NCBI GenBank assembly: GCA_016191115.1
Contig: JACPPG010000044.1
Location: 124,001 to 188,000 of the forward strand
Length of the DNA stretch: 64,000 bases
Direction: 5' to 3'
Source of the DNA: Planctomycetia bacterium
Lineage (GTDB): Bacteria > Planctomycetota > Planctomycetia > Pirellulales > JACPPG01
The position numbers and the translations under genes were made by a program. Positions 8,102-16,971 of the stretch are shown in pieces (position 1 is the first letter of the stretch; each line of letters begins with the position of its first letter). The notes under the pieces are model-generated. The model worked only from the letters and a program-made list of their open reading frames with translations, did no database searches and was not told the origin of the DNA.

Positions 8102-10300
8102 TCACTCGCTCCCTTTTCGCGCCGCCAACTGGCGCGCTCGTTCGAGTCCTGATTTGGCTTCCGCCGAATCGGGCCGCAGGCGCAACGCCTCTTGAAAACG
8201 CACAATCGCCTCGTCCGGCTCGCCGAGTTCCAAAAGCACGGTGCCCAAGGCCACCAGCGCCTCGACGTTCGCCGGCGCAAGGCGCACTACTTCGCCATAG
8301 TGCTTCGCCGCGGGCCGGCGCTTGCCTTGCTGCCGCAGCAGGTCGCCGAGCGTTTGATGGGCCTCGACGAAATCAGGATCGAGCCGAATCGCCTCGGCAA
8401 GGTGATCGGCTGCCCGATCGAGCTCTCCCTTCTTCGCCAGCGCCAGCGCCAGTGCCTGATGAGCGTCGGCATATTCCGGCTTGAGGCGGAGGGCCTCGTC
8501 GAACTGGGCGATCGCCTCGCCCCACTTGCCCTCGCCAAGAAGAACGGTGCCCGATCCGTAGCGCGGGTTGGCGAAACCTGGCCGGAGGCCGCTCGCGTAG
8601 GCAAAATGCTCCTTGGCGTCATGGGGCCGATTCACACGAAGCAGGGCGAAACCGAGGCCGTTCTGGGCTTCGCCGTCGTTAGGATCCAAACTCACGGCCT
8701 TCCGGTAGTGCGCGAGCGCCGCTTGGAGTTGGCCAGGCTGAAATCCGTCGCGATCCCCCAGCTCCAGCAGGATGTGCCCCATGTTGCCCTGAACCGCCGA
8801 GTCGTCCGGTTTGATCGCAAGCGCCGTCTTGAATTGTTCGTAGGCTTCGTCGTAGCGCGACTGGGAATCCAGGAGCGACCCTAAGTTCACCCGCGCGTTC
8901 CAGTTGGCTGGGTTCTTGGCAACGATCGTGCGATAGAAGGTGTCGAGATCGCGGTACGTGCGGGCCTGCTGAAAGGCAAGCGCGCCGAGCGCGACCAACA
9001 GGATTGCCGCCGCACCGACAGCGACGACCGACAGCAACGGGGGGCGGGCATCTTGCCCGCCTTTGACGCGGTTTTTCGGCGCGAAGGCGGGCAAGATGCC
9101 CGCCCCCCGTGAAACGGCAGTCGTCGCCGCGGCCGCCGCCAAAGCGATCAAGGCCACCGCGGCATGATATTGGAAATGATCCGCCACGTAAGAAAAGCGC
9201 GTGAAGTAGACGTTGAAGAAGCCCAACACCGGCGTCAGCACTCCGGCGAAGATCAGCACCGCGGCCAGCGGTCCGCGGCCGATCCGCTCGCGCGCCAGCC
9301 AGAGCGCGGCGATCACGGCGATGCTCGCTATGGGAAAGACATATTGCCACCACGCGCGGGCGTCGACGCTCCAACGCGGGTAGAAAAAGATGATCGGATG
9401 AGGCCAGGCCAGCTTGCCCGCATAAAACCACAGGACGCGCCCGGCGACCAGAATCCGCTCGACCGGGGTGCGATCCCAGTCGTGCCCGCGCGCCACCACG
9501 TGATACTTCTCGACCCACACCGTGACCAGGCCCAAGGTGACGCTGAGCACGAAAAACGGCATGAGCGGCCACACGTCGGCCCAGCCGATCCGCCCGCGCT
9601 TCCACCAGACGATCACCAATAGCACGGCCGGCACAGTGACGACGGCTGTCTTGCTCAAAAGCGCCGCCGCGAACAGCGCCAGCGACAAGGCGTAGAAGGA
9701 CCACCGCCGTCCGGCGGTCGCAGCGGGACCATCGGTCGGCTCCACGGGCGCGAACCGCAGGTAGGCAAGCATCGACAGAAGGGCAAACGCCAGCGAGACG
9801 ACGTTCTTGCGCTCGGTGACCCAGGCAACGCTTTCCACGCACACCGGGTGGACGGCGAAAATCGCCGCCGCCAGCCAGGCGCCCGGCACGCGCAACCGCC
9901 GTAATAACCGCCATACCAGCACCGCGTCGAGCCCGTGTAACAGGACATTGACCAGGTGGTACCCGAACGGTCGGAACCCGTAGAGGTGATACTCCAGCCA
10001 GAACGTCGTGCATACAAGCGGATAGTATTGCGGCAGCGACGTGGGGACGAACCACATGCGGTGCAGGCCGTCGACGGTGCGAAGGGTCGGGTTGCCGGTG
10101 ACGTACGTCTCGTCGTCCCAAACGAATCCGGCCGCCAGCGCCGGCGAGAAGGCGGCGATGACCATCGCCACGAGCAGGCAGCCGGCCAGAATCGATCGCC
10201 ACGGCCCGGTCGATGCCGCGGGTGAGGTCGCCTCGTGCGGGGAAACGCTCTTGTGCGACCTCGGTCGGCCGCGGCCCTCGGTTGCTCTGCGAGACTTCAT
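8102..10300 (-). CDS. TMTC-like membrane protein with TPR domain, array gene A
   Basis: 732 residues from ATG 10300 (MKSRRATEGR), 16 bp after the stop of gene B. A basic cytoplasmic N-terminus precedes about eleven hydrophobic segments (to about residue 445), then a TPR domain to the end. The first external loop has WDDETYV (about residue 59), an acidic pair like that of GT-C glycosyltransferases. HPVCVESVAWVTERKN, LLSKTAV, GRGPLAAVLIFAG and ADHFQYHA are shared by all seven array members. This layout recalls eukaryotic TMTC1-4 (CAZy GT105, dolichyl-phosphate mannose-dependent O-mannosyltransferases). Residues about 397-421 (GILPAFAP..GGQDARPP) are encoded by an inserted palindrome. It is the last gene of the array. 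The function is inferred only; the substrate is unknown. Confidence 0.9.
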   Translation of the reverse strand: MKSRRATEGRGRPRSHKSVSPHEATSPAASTGPWRSILAGCLLVAMVIAAFSPALAAGFVWDDETYVTGNPTLRTVDGLHRMWFVPTSLPQYYPLVCTTFWLEYHLYGFRPFGYHLVNVLLHGLDAVLVWRLLRRLRVPGAWLAAAIFAVHPVCVESVAWVTERKNVVSLAFALLSMLAYLRFAPVEPTDGPAATAGRRWSFYALSLALFAAALLSKTAVVTVPAVLLVIVWWKRGRIGWADVWPLMPFFVLSVTLGLVTVWVEKYHVVARGHDWDRTPVERILVAGRVLWFYAGKLAWPHPIIFFYPRWSVDARAWWQYVFPIASIAVIAALWLARERIGRGPLAAVLIFAGVLTPVLGFFNVYFTRFSYVADHFQYHAAVALIALAAAAATTAVSRGAGILPAFAPKNRVKGGQDARPPLLSVVAVGAAAILLVALGALAFQQARTYRDLDTFYRTIVAKNPANWNARVNLGSLLDSQSRYDEAYEQFKTALAIKPDDSAVQGNMGHILLELGDRDGFQPGQLQAALAHYRKAVSLDPNDGEAQNGLGFALLRVNRPHDAKEHFAYASGLRPGFANPRYGSGTVLLGEGKWGEAIAQFDEALRLKPEYADAHQALALALAKKGELDRAADHLAEAIRLDPDFVEAHQTLGDLLRQQGKRRPAAKHYGEVVRLAPANVEALVALGTVLLELGEPDEAIVRFQEALRLRPDSAEAKSGLERARQLAARKGSE
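9037..9110. repeat. Perfect 27-bp palindrome inside array gene A
   Basis: Arms at 9037-9063 and 9084-9110 are exact inverted complements over 27 bases (core GGCGGGCATCTTGCCCGCC), with a 20-base loop. It is translated in frame as a linker between two membrane segments. It is the same family as 8022-8096. Confidence 0.9.
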
Positions 10301-10316
10301 ACGAGCGACCAGCCGG

Positions 10317-12497
10317 CTAGTTTCGTGGCTTGCGCGATGGCAATCCCAATGCGCGCTGCATGCCATCTTGCGCGGCGCGCGAGTCGGGCTGCACGCGGAG
10401 CGCCTCCTGGAAGTAGTTCATCGCGCGGTCGGCGTCGCCTTGAGCCAGGGCGATCTCGCCCAATTGGACCCAAGGCTCGGCGAACGTCGGCCGCAGCCGG
10501 ATAGCTTCGTTATAGTGCTCGATGGCCTGATCCACTTTTCCCTGGGCCGCCAGCACGCCGCCCAGCAGATAGTGCCCATGCTCGGGCACGCGATCACGCT
10601 TGAGCGACAATTGCAACCGCTCGACCGCCTCGTCGAACCGGCCCTGCTTCGCCAGGGCGATCCCAACGCCCTGCAGGATATCGGGCTCGTTGGGCATGAT
10701 CGCCAATGCGCGGTCGAAGAAGGAGCGTGCCTCCTCGCCGCGTCCCGATTCCGACAGGCACAGGCCAATGCCGTACATCGTCTTGGCGTCGTAGGGGCGG
10801 AGCTCCAACGATCGCGCGAGATGCGTGAAGGCCTCGTCGACCTTGCCGGCCTGCAATAGCGCGAATCCGTAGGCAGTGCGTGCCTGCGGGAAGTTAGGGG
10901 TCATCGTGACCGCCTTCTTCAAACGCGCGAAGGCCTCTTCGGCCTGTCCGGGACGAAATCCCGTTCGCGAGCCGATATTGAGCATGAATGAGCCCGATTC
11001 GCTCAGCACCAAGGTCTCGTTGGGATTGAGGCGCATGGCCTCGTTGTAATACTGTTCGGCCTCGGCATAGCGGCCTTGCTTGTTGCGGATGCCGGCAAGA
11101 TTGAGCCAGCCCGACCAGCTTTGCGGGTTCTTCTTCAGGATGTCGAGCGCCAGGGTCTCGATATCGTGGTGGATCTGCGCCTGGTGAAACGTGAGTGCCC
11201 CCAGCACGGCCAGGAGAATCGCGACTGCGCCTGCGGCGAGGGCGCGGCGGGCCAGCGGGGGGCCGGCATCTTGCCCGCCTTCAGCCCCGGCCGATACGCC
11301 AGAGGCGGGCAGGATGCCGGCCCACCGAGCCACGAGCGCCCAGCCGACCGCCGCAAGCGCTATCAGGGCGATCGCCGCGTGATACTGGAAATGGTCGGCC
11401 ACGAACGCCAGCCGCGTGAAGCTCACCGTGACGAATCCCAGCACCGGCGCGAGCATTCCGGCGAAGATCAAGACGGCCGCCAGCGGTCCGCGCCCGATGC
11501 GGTTTCGCGCCAGCCACAAGCCTATAATCACGCCTACCGCCGCCAACGGGTACAAGTATTGCGAGGGCGCGTGCGCGTCGATCGTCCACTGCGGATAGAA
11601 GAACATGAGCGGGTAGGGCCAGAACACCTTTCCCGCGTAGAACCACAAGGCGCGCCCGGCGATCAGCAGCCGCTCGAGCGGGCCATAGACGCCCACGACC
11701 CACGATCCTTCGAGGTGTTGCCGCTCGACCCACATCGTAATCAAGCCCAGCCCGAGCGCCACGCCGAAGAACGGGAGCAACAGGCCCGCGTCGAACCAGG
11801 GGATGCGGCCGCTCTTCCACCAGTAGATCACCAAGAGTACGGCCGGCATGGGGGCGACGGCCGTCTTGCTCGCCAGCGCCGCGGCAAACAGCACGAGTGC
11901 CAGCGCGTAGTACCAAGGCGAAGGGGGATCGGCATCGTCGGCGCATCCTTCGGGCGGCGCGAACCGCAGGTAGTAGATCATTGACGCGAGCGCCAAGGCC
12001 AGCGACAAGACGTTCTTTCGTTCGGCGACCCAGGCGACGCTCTCGGCGCCCACCGGGTGCACGGCGAAAACGGCCGCCGCCAGCCAGCCGCCCGGCACCT
12101 TCAGCCTCGCCAACAACCGCCACAGGAGAACGGCGCTCATCGCGTGCAGCACGATATTGACGAAGTGGAAGCCCGCCGGCTGCAGCCCCCACAAGTGATA
12201 CTCGATCCAGAACGTAGTGAACGTCAGTGGGTAGTATTGCGGCAACGAGCCGGGGGCGAACCACATCAACCGCAAGCCGTCGAGCGTGCGCAGCGTGACG
12301 TTGTCGCCGATATACATCATGTCGTCGTAGCCGTCGATCTTGGCGGAGAGCGCCGGCAGATACGCCACGAGGGTCATGAGCACCAGCGCGCCGGCCGCCA
12401 CCCATATCGACCGATGGGGCGCGCGATCGCCCGGGTCGCGCGCAGGCGTTGCCGTAGCGGTGGACGACGCTTCTTGGTTTGTCTCGTTCGACGACAT
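10317..12497 (-). CDS. TMTC-like membrane protein with TPR domain, array gene B
   Basis: 726 residues from MSSNETNQEAS. It has the same plan as its neighbours: about eleven membrane segments, then TPRs from about residue 445, including the register KVDQAIEHYNEAIRLRPTFAEPW. The first loop reads GYDDMMYIGDN (about residue 55), keeping both aspartates but with Tyr instead of the Trp seen in A and D-G. It shares YDD, YIGDN and YPLTFT with gene C, which suggests that B and C form a closer pair. The membrane loop at about residues 391-415 (GILPASGVSAGAEGGQDAGPP) is encoded by a palindromic insertion at the position equivalent to that in A. 114 bp containing another palindrome separate it from C, so an internal promoter or attenuation point is possible. 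Confidence 0.9.
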   Translation of the reverse strand: MSSNETNQEASSTATATPARDPGDRAPHRSIWVAAGALVLMTLVAYLPALSAKIDGYDDMMYIGDNVTLRTLDGLRLMWFAPGSLPQYYPLTFTTFWIEYHLWGLQPAGFHFVNIVLHAMSAVLLWRLLARLKVPGGWLAAAVFAVHPVGAESVAWVAERKNVLSLALALASMIYYLRFAPPEGCADDADPPSPWYYALALVLFAAALASKTAVAPMPAVLLVIYWWKSGRIPWFDAGLLLPFFGVALGLGLITMWVERQHLEGSWVVGVYGPLERLLIAGRALWFYAGKVFWPYPLMFFYPQWTIDAHAPSQYLYPLAAVGVIIGLWLARNRIGRGPLAAVLIFAGMLAPVLGFVTVSFTRLAFVADHFQYHAAIALIALAAVGWALVARWAGILPASGVSAGAEGGQDAGPPLARRALAAGAVAILLAVLGALTFHQAQIHHDIETLALDILKKNPQSWSGWLNLAGIRNKQGRYAEAEQYYNEAMRLNPNETLVLSESGSFMLNIGSRTGFRPGQAEEAFARLKKAVTMTPNFPQARTAYGFALLQAGKVDEAFTHLARSLELRPYDAKTMYGIGLCLSESGRGEEARSFFDRALAIMPNEPDILQGVGIALAKQGRFDEAVERLQLSLKRDRVPEHGHYLLGGVLAAQGKVDQAIEHYNEAIRLRPTFAEPWVQLGEIALAQGDADRAMNYFQEALRVQPDSRAAQDGMQRALGLPSRKPRN
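11257..11326. repeat. Palindromic element inside array gene B
   Basis: Arms GGGGGGCCGGCATCTTGCCCG and the complementary GGCGGGCAGGATGCCGGCC flank a 22-base loop. It is an imperfect relative of the element in gene A, read in the same frame and inserted at the equivalent loop. Confidence 0.85.
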
Positions 12498-12521
12498 GGC
12501 TGGAACTTACACGCGGCTATC

Positions 12522-12589
12522 GGGAGGGCGAGGCTCCTGCCGAGTCGGCACCGGGTATTAAACCCGGCTCGGCGGGACCCTCGCCCTCC
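12522..12589. repeat. Palindrome between array genes B and C
   Basis: Arms GGGAGGGCGAGGCTCCTGCCGAG and CTCGGCGGGACCCTCGCCCTCC pair with few mismatches; an inner hairpin ACCGGGTATTAAACCCGG is also present. It is the only sizeable interruption in the array. Confidence 0.8.
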
Positions 12590-12611
12590 GTGTACACGAT
12601 TTCTATTTCTC

Positions 12612-14732
12612 CTACGGGCGCTGCTCCTTCAGTTTTTGGGCCATGGCCTTCTGCATTCCATCTTGTGCGGCGATCGAGCCGGGTTCGATCCGCAGGGCCT
12701 CGTTGAACGAGGCGATCGCCTCATCCACGTGCCCCTGGCTGAGGGCGATCTCGCCCAGGCCGTTGATCGCTTCCACGTAGCGGGGGCGCAGCCGCAGTGC
12801 CTCGGCGTAGCACGACCTTGCGCGATCGAATTGGCCCTGCTTGGCGAGTGCCTTGCCCATCGTGTAGTGGGTTGCGGGCCTTTTGGCGTCGCGGCGCAGG
12901 GCCGTGTCGAGATGGCGCATAGCCTCGTCGAACCACCCGCCGTCGATCAGCACGGCGGCCATCTCCTGGTGAACTGCAGCGTCGGCGGGACTGATCCGCA
13001 GCGCCGCCTCGAAGGTCTTGAGCGCCTCGGCCGGCCGTCCCTCGGCCGCGAGCGCCTGGCCCATCGCGAAGATGGTCGTGGCGTCGTTGGGCTTCAGCTT
13101 GACGGCCATGGCCAGGTGCGGCAGCGCTTCCGCGGCATGCCCCGACCGCAAGAGCGCGAGCCCCAAACCTGTCTGCGCCGGCGCGTAGTTCGGCGACAAC
13201 TCGGCCGCGCGGCGCAGGTTATCCACCATTTCATGCGTTTCGTCGGGCGACAAGGGGGTACGCCGTCCCAGGTTCAACAGAAGAGATCCGATATCCGTCA
13301 GGATCTCCGGATCGTTGGGGTTGTAGCGGCGGGCCTCGCGCAATAGCGCGATCGCCTCGGCCGTTTTGCCCCGCATATTGCGGGCGCCGGCGAGGTTCTG
13401 GTAGGCGGGCCAGCTTTCGGGATTCTTTGCCAATGTGTCGGCCCCGAGCGTCTCGCGATCGTGGTAGATGCGTGCCTGACTGAACGTCAGCGCAGCCAGC
13501 ACCGCCAGGAGGAGGATCATTCCCGCCGCGCAGGCCCATGCCGGGACGTTTAACCGCGATGCCCCCATGGCGCATCCGGCCGCGAACAGCGCCACGAGCG
13601 CGATCGCCGCGTGGTACTGAAAATGGTCAGCCACGAGCGCACAACGCGTGAAGCTCATGTCAAAGAACCCTAGCACCGGCGTCAACATGCCCGCGAAGAT
13701 TAGCACGGCCGCCAATGGCCCGCGCCCGATGCGATGCCGCGCCAGCCACAAGATCACCATAACCACGGCGGCCGCCGCCGGGTACAAATACTGCCACCAG
13801 ACGCGCGCACCAATGGACCATTTCGGGTAGAAAAAAATGAGCGGGTGCGGCCAAACCAGCTTCGCCGCGTAAAACCACACGGCCCGGCCGGCGATCAAAC
13901 CCCGGTGCGCGAGATTGAAGTGCTGTCTGATCCACGGTCCGCTCGCATCCCGGATCTCGACTTGCACCGTGACGACGGCCAGGGCGATCGCCAGGACGAA
14001 AAAGGGGACAAGGGGGCGCGCGCCGCGCCAGGTGACGCGCCCTCGTTTCCACCAATCGATGACCAGGAGCGCCCCGGGCAGCGGCGCCACGGCTGTCTTG
14101 CTCAACAGCGCCGCGGCAAATAGCGCCAAAGATAAGCCGTAGTAGAAAGCCGGCCGCGCGCCGCGCCGCGCCGGCCCATCCTCCTCGTCGGGCGGAGCGA
14201 ACCGCAGGTAGCACAGCATCGACAGGAGCGCCAGGCCCAGCGAGAGGACGTTTTTTCGTTCGGCCGCCCAGGCGACGCTTTCGACGCACACCGGGTGCAG
14301 GGCGAAGACGGCGGACGCGAACCAGGCCCCCGGCACACGCAAACGCAACAAGACCCGCCACACCAGCACGGCATTGGCCGCGTGCAGCAGGATGTTAACC
14401 AGGTGGTAGCCGAACGGGTTGGGCCCCCACAATTGGTATTCGATCCAAAAGCTCGTGAACGTCAGCGGGTAGAACTGCGGCGTCGTGCCTGGGACCCACA
14501 TGCGCAACAAACCGCCGAGCGACCGAAGGGATGCGTTGTCGCCAATGTAGAGATCGTCGTCGTACAGGTGGATGTCGGCCGCGAGCGCCGGCAGATAGGC
14601 CGCCACGACGATGGCCACTAGCGCCGCGGCGGCGGCGATCGCGCGCCCCTGGACGGCGCGCGGCGCGACCCCGGTATCGGCGGAACCGCCGGCCGTCGCC
14701 TGGCCTGTCTCGGATTCGGCAATCACTTTCAT
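12612..14732 (-). CDS. TMTC-like membrane protein with TPR domain, array gene C
   Basis: 706 residues from ATG 14732 (MKVIAESETGQ), seven bases after the stop of D; the longer upstream frame overlaps D and is rejected. The first loop is LYDDDLYIGDN (about residue 57), the variant shared with B. HPVCVESVAWAAERKN, LLSKTAV, GRGPLAAVLIFAGM and ADHFQYHA are present. The loop that carries insertions in A, B and G is short here (ASRLNVPAWA), giving the uninterrupted form. The C-terminal TPR block has about six repeats, for example HVDEAIASFNEALRIEP. The RMWVPGTTPQFYPLTF segment replaces the RMWFxPxSLPQYYPL of most paralogs. The close spacing to D suggests translational coupling. The role is likely membrane-bound glycosyl transfer with TPR-mediated partner binding, by analogy only. 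Confidence 0.9.
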   Translation of the reverse strand: MKVIAESETGQATAGGSADTGVAPRAVQGRAIAAAAALVAIVVAAYLPALAADIHLYDDDLYIGDNASLRSLGGLLRMWVPGTTPQFYPLTFTSFWIEYQLWGPNPFGYHLVNILLHAANAVLVWRVLLRLRVPGAWFASAVFALHPVCVESVAWAAERKNVLSLGLALLSMLCYLRFAPPDEEDGPARRGARPAFYYGLSLALFAAALLSKTAVAPLPGALLVIDWWKRGRVTWRGARPLVPFFVLAIALAVVTVQVEIRDASGPWIRQHFNLAHRGLIAGRAVWFYAAKLVWPHPLIFFYPKWSIGARVWWQYLYPAAAAVVMVILWLARHRIGRGPLAAVLIFAGMLTPVLGFFDMSFTRCALVADHFQYHAAIALVALFAAGCAMGASRLNVPAWACAAGMILLLAVLAALTFSQARIYHDRETLGADTLAKNPESWPAYQNLAGARNMRGKTAEAIALLREARRYNPNDPEILTDIGSLLLNLGRRTPLSPDETHEMVDNLRRAAELSPNYAPAQTGLGLALLRSGHAAEALPHLAMAVKLKPNDATTIFAMGQALAAEGRPAEALKTFEAALRISPADAAVHQEMAAVLIDGGWFDEAMRHLDTALRRDAKRPATHYTMGKALAKQGQFDRARSCYAEALRLRPRYVEAINGLGEIALSQGHVDEAIASFNEALRIEPGSIAAQDGMQKAMAQKLKEQRP

Positions 14733-14739
14733 GATGGCG

Positions 14740-16926
14740 CTACGGACGGTTCTGCCCCGTGGCTTGCAGGGCCCGTTTGAGGTTCTGCTTTGCGACGGCG
14801 TGATCGGGTTGCAAGCGCAGGACCTGCTCAAGGTAGGGGATCGCGCGGTCGGCTTCCTTCAGCTCGATCAACGACGCCGCCAGGTTGTTCAAGGCGTCAA
14901 CATAGTTCGGCCGCAACTGCACGGCACGCGTATACTCGGCCGCAGCCTGGCGGAAATCTCCCTGCCGGAACCGGGTCTGCCCCAGATCGGCGTGAAATTC
15001 CGCCGTGCGCGGCTTAAGTTGCGTCGCCGTAGTCAGGTGCCCGGCGGCCTCGTCCAGACGTCGCAACTGGATGAGCGCCACGCCCAAGGCGTGGTGCGCT
15101 TCCGCGTAGTCCGGGTCGCAGTCGATAGCCTTTTGAAAGTGCTCCGCCGCTTCGTTCCATTGGCCCAGCCCCCCCAAGGTCGTCCCCATGCGAAACAGCG
15201 CATAGGGGCCGTTGGGGCGGACCTCCAGGCTGTGCTGGAAGTATTTGATCGCTTCCTCAGGCTGGTTCGCGTCGACCAACGCAGTGCCCAGGTTGTCGAG
15301 CGCCTCGACGTAGTCGGGATTCAAGCGGAGCGCCTCGCGGTAGTAGTCGATGCCGGTCGCCAGCTCGCTTGGGCCGGGGCGGTACCCGGCCGCTTCGCTG
15401 GCACGTGCGTAGATAATGCCCATGTTGGTCTGAATGCGCGGCTCCTCGGGCTTGATGCGCAGGGCCTCCTTGGCCAGACGGGCCGCCTCCTCGCGCCGGC
15501 CGAGGCCGTGCATGTGCAGGCTGAGATTCAGGTAGGCCGTCCACGAGCCCGGATTGTGCTCGATCACGTGCGTGTACAGGGTTTCGAGGTCGTGATAGAC
15601 GCGGGCTTGCACCATAGTCATCGCCGCAAGGACCACGAGCACCGCCCCTGCCGCAAGCCGCGCGAAGCGGCGGCCATCGGGCTTCAACCGCGCCGCCCAC
15701 GTAGCGGCGCCCGCCGCCACGAGCGCAATAAGTGCGATGCTGGCATGATATTGAAAATGATCGGCCACGAACGAGAACCGCATCGGGTAAACGTCGAAGA
15801 ACCCCAGCGCGGGCATAAGGACGCCGGCGAAGAGGAGCGCTGCCGCCAGCGGGCCCCGCCCGATCCGCCCCCGCGCCAAAAACAGCACGACAAAAGTCGC
15901 CGCCGCGGCCAGCGGAAACAGGTACTGCCACCACGCGTGCCGGTCGATGGTCCAGCGCGGGTAGAAGAACACGAGCGGGTAGGGTAAGACAAGCTTTCCG
16001 GCGTAGAACCACAGCGCGCGACCGGCGATCAGTACGCGGTCCACCGGAGTGAAGCCAAAATCGAGTCCCTTGGCGCCGACGTGGTTTACCTCCAGCGAGA
16101 CGGTAAACAACCCCAATCCCGCCCCCAGCAGAAGAAAGGGCACAAGCGGGACGACGTCGGTTGCCTGAATCCGTCCGCGCTTCCACCAGTAGATCACAAG
16201 CACGACGGCCGGCATCGACGCGACCACCGTCTTGCTCAATAGCGCAGCCGCGAACAGCACTAGCGCCAGCACATACCACGGCCAACCGCCAGACCATCGT
16301 GCGGCCAAAAGCGTCCACGATCCGACGTGGTGGCGCGAGCCCTCGGCGCCGGCCGACGCCTTGTCATCTCCCTCGGGCGGGGCGAAACGAAAGTACGCCA
16401 GCAGCGACGCCAGCGCGAGCACGCCGGCCAATACGTTCTTCCGCTCCGTCGCCCAGGCCACGCTCTCGACGTGGACCGGATGCACGGCGAAGATCGCCGC
16501 GGCGAGCCAGGCGCCGGGCACGCCTAACCGCGAGAGCAACCGCCACAAGAGAATCGCGCTCGTCCCGTGCAGCACGATATTGACCAGGTGATATCCGAGC
16601 GGCGCATCGCCCCACAGGTGATGCTCGATCCAGAACGTCGTGTGGACGAGCGGATAGTACTGCGGCAAGGACCGCGGCTCGAACCACATTCGCTTAAGCC
16701 CCCACAGCGTGCGCAGGGTCGGATTCTCGGTGACGTAGTGCTCGTCGTCCCAGATGAACCCGTTTTCCAGGGCAGGCCAGTACGCGGCCAGCGCCAAGGC
16801 CACGAGCGCGCTGCCCCACAGCGCCGCCCGAGCCAGACCGTCGGCGCCGGTCCGGGCGTTGCGACCGCGGCGGGTCGTCGGCCGCGGCTCTGGTTGCCGG
16901 CGTTCGTTTTTCCTCTGCGTCTTCAT
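14740..16926 (-). CDS. TMTC-like membrane protein with TPR domain, array gene D
   Basis: 728 residues from MKTQRKNERRQ, a strongly basic cytoplasmic tail (TTRRGRNAR) that orients the first membrane segment. The first loop is FIWDDEHYVTENPTL (about residue 58). HPVHVESVAWATERKN is the version closest to the HPxHxExVA signature of eukaryotic TMTC proteins. LLSKTVV, GRGPLAAALLFAGVLMPALGF and ADHFQYHASIALIAL follow. There is no palindromic insertion in the loop near residue 395 (ARLKPDGRRFARL). The TPR block contains clear repeats such as QPEEAIKYFQHSLEVRPNG and YAEAHHALGVAL. The C-terminus ends ALQATGQNRP. Shared PPEGD motifs after the fourth segment link D with G. Confidence 0.9.
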   Translation of the reverse strand: MKTQRKNERRQPEPRPTTRRGRNARTGADGLARAALWGSALVALALAAYWPALENGFIWDDEHYVTENPTLRTLWGLKRMWFEPRSLPQYYPLVHTTFWIEHHLWGDAPLGYHLVNIVLHGTSAILLWRLLSRLGVPGAWLAAAIFAVHPVHVESVAWATERKNVLAGVLALASLLAYFRFAPPEGDDKASAGAEGSRHHVGSWTLLAARWSGGWPWYVLALVLFAAALLSKTVVASMPAVVLVIYWWKRGRIQATDVVPLVPFLLLGAGLGLFTVSLEVNHVGAKGLDFGFTPVDRVLIAGRALWFYAGKLVLPYPLVFFYPRWTIDRHAWWQYLFPLAAAATFVVLFLARGRIGRGPLAAALLFAGVLMPALGFFDVYPMRFSFVADHFQYHASIALIALVAAGAATWAARLKPDGRRFARLAAGAVLVVLAAMTMVQARVYHDLETLYTHVIEHNPGSWTAYLNLSLHMHGLGRREEAARLAKEALRIKPEEPRIQTNMGIIYARASEAAGYRPGPSELATGIDYYREALRLNPDYVEALDNLGTALVDANQPEEAIKYFQHSLEVRPNGPYALFRMGTTLGGLGQWNEAAEHFQKAIDCDPDYAEAHHALGVALIQLRRLDEAAGHLTTATQLKPRTAEFHADLGQTRFRQGDFRQAAAEYTRAVQLRPNYVDALNNLAASLIELKEADRAIPYLEQVLRLQPDHAVAKQNLKRALQATGQNRP

Positions 16927-16971
16927 GGTCCTTGTAGCGCGCGACTGCTTGGTCGCGACGCCTCGGCCGTA

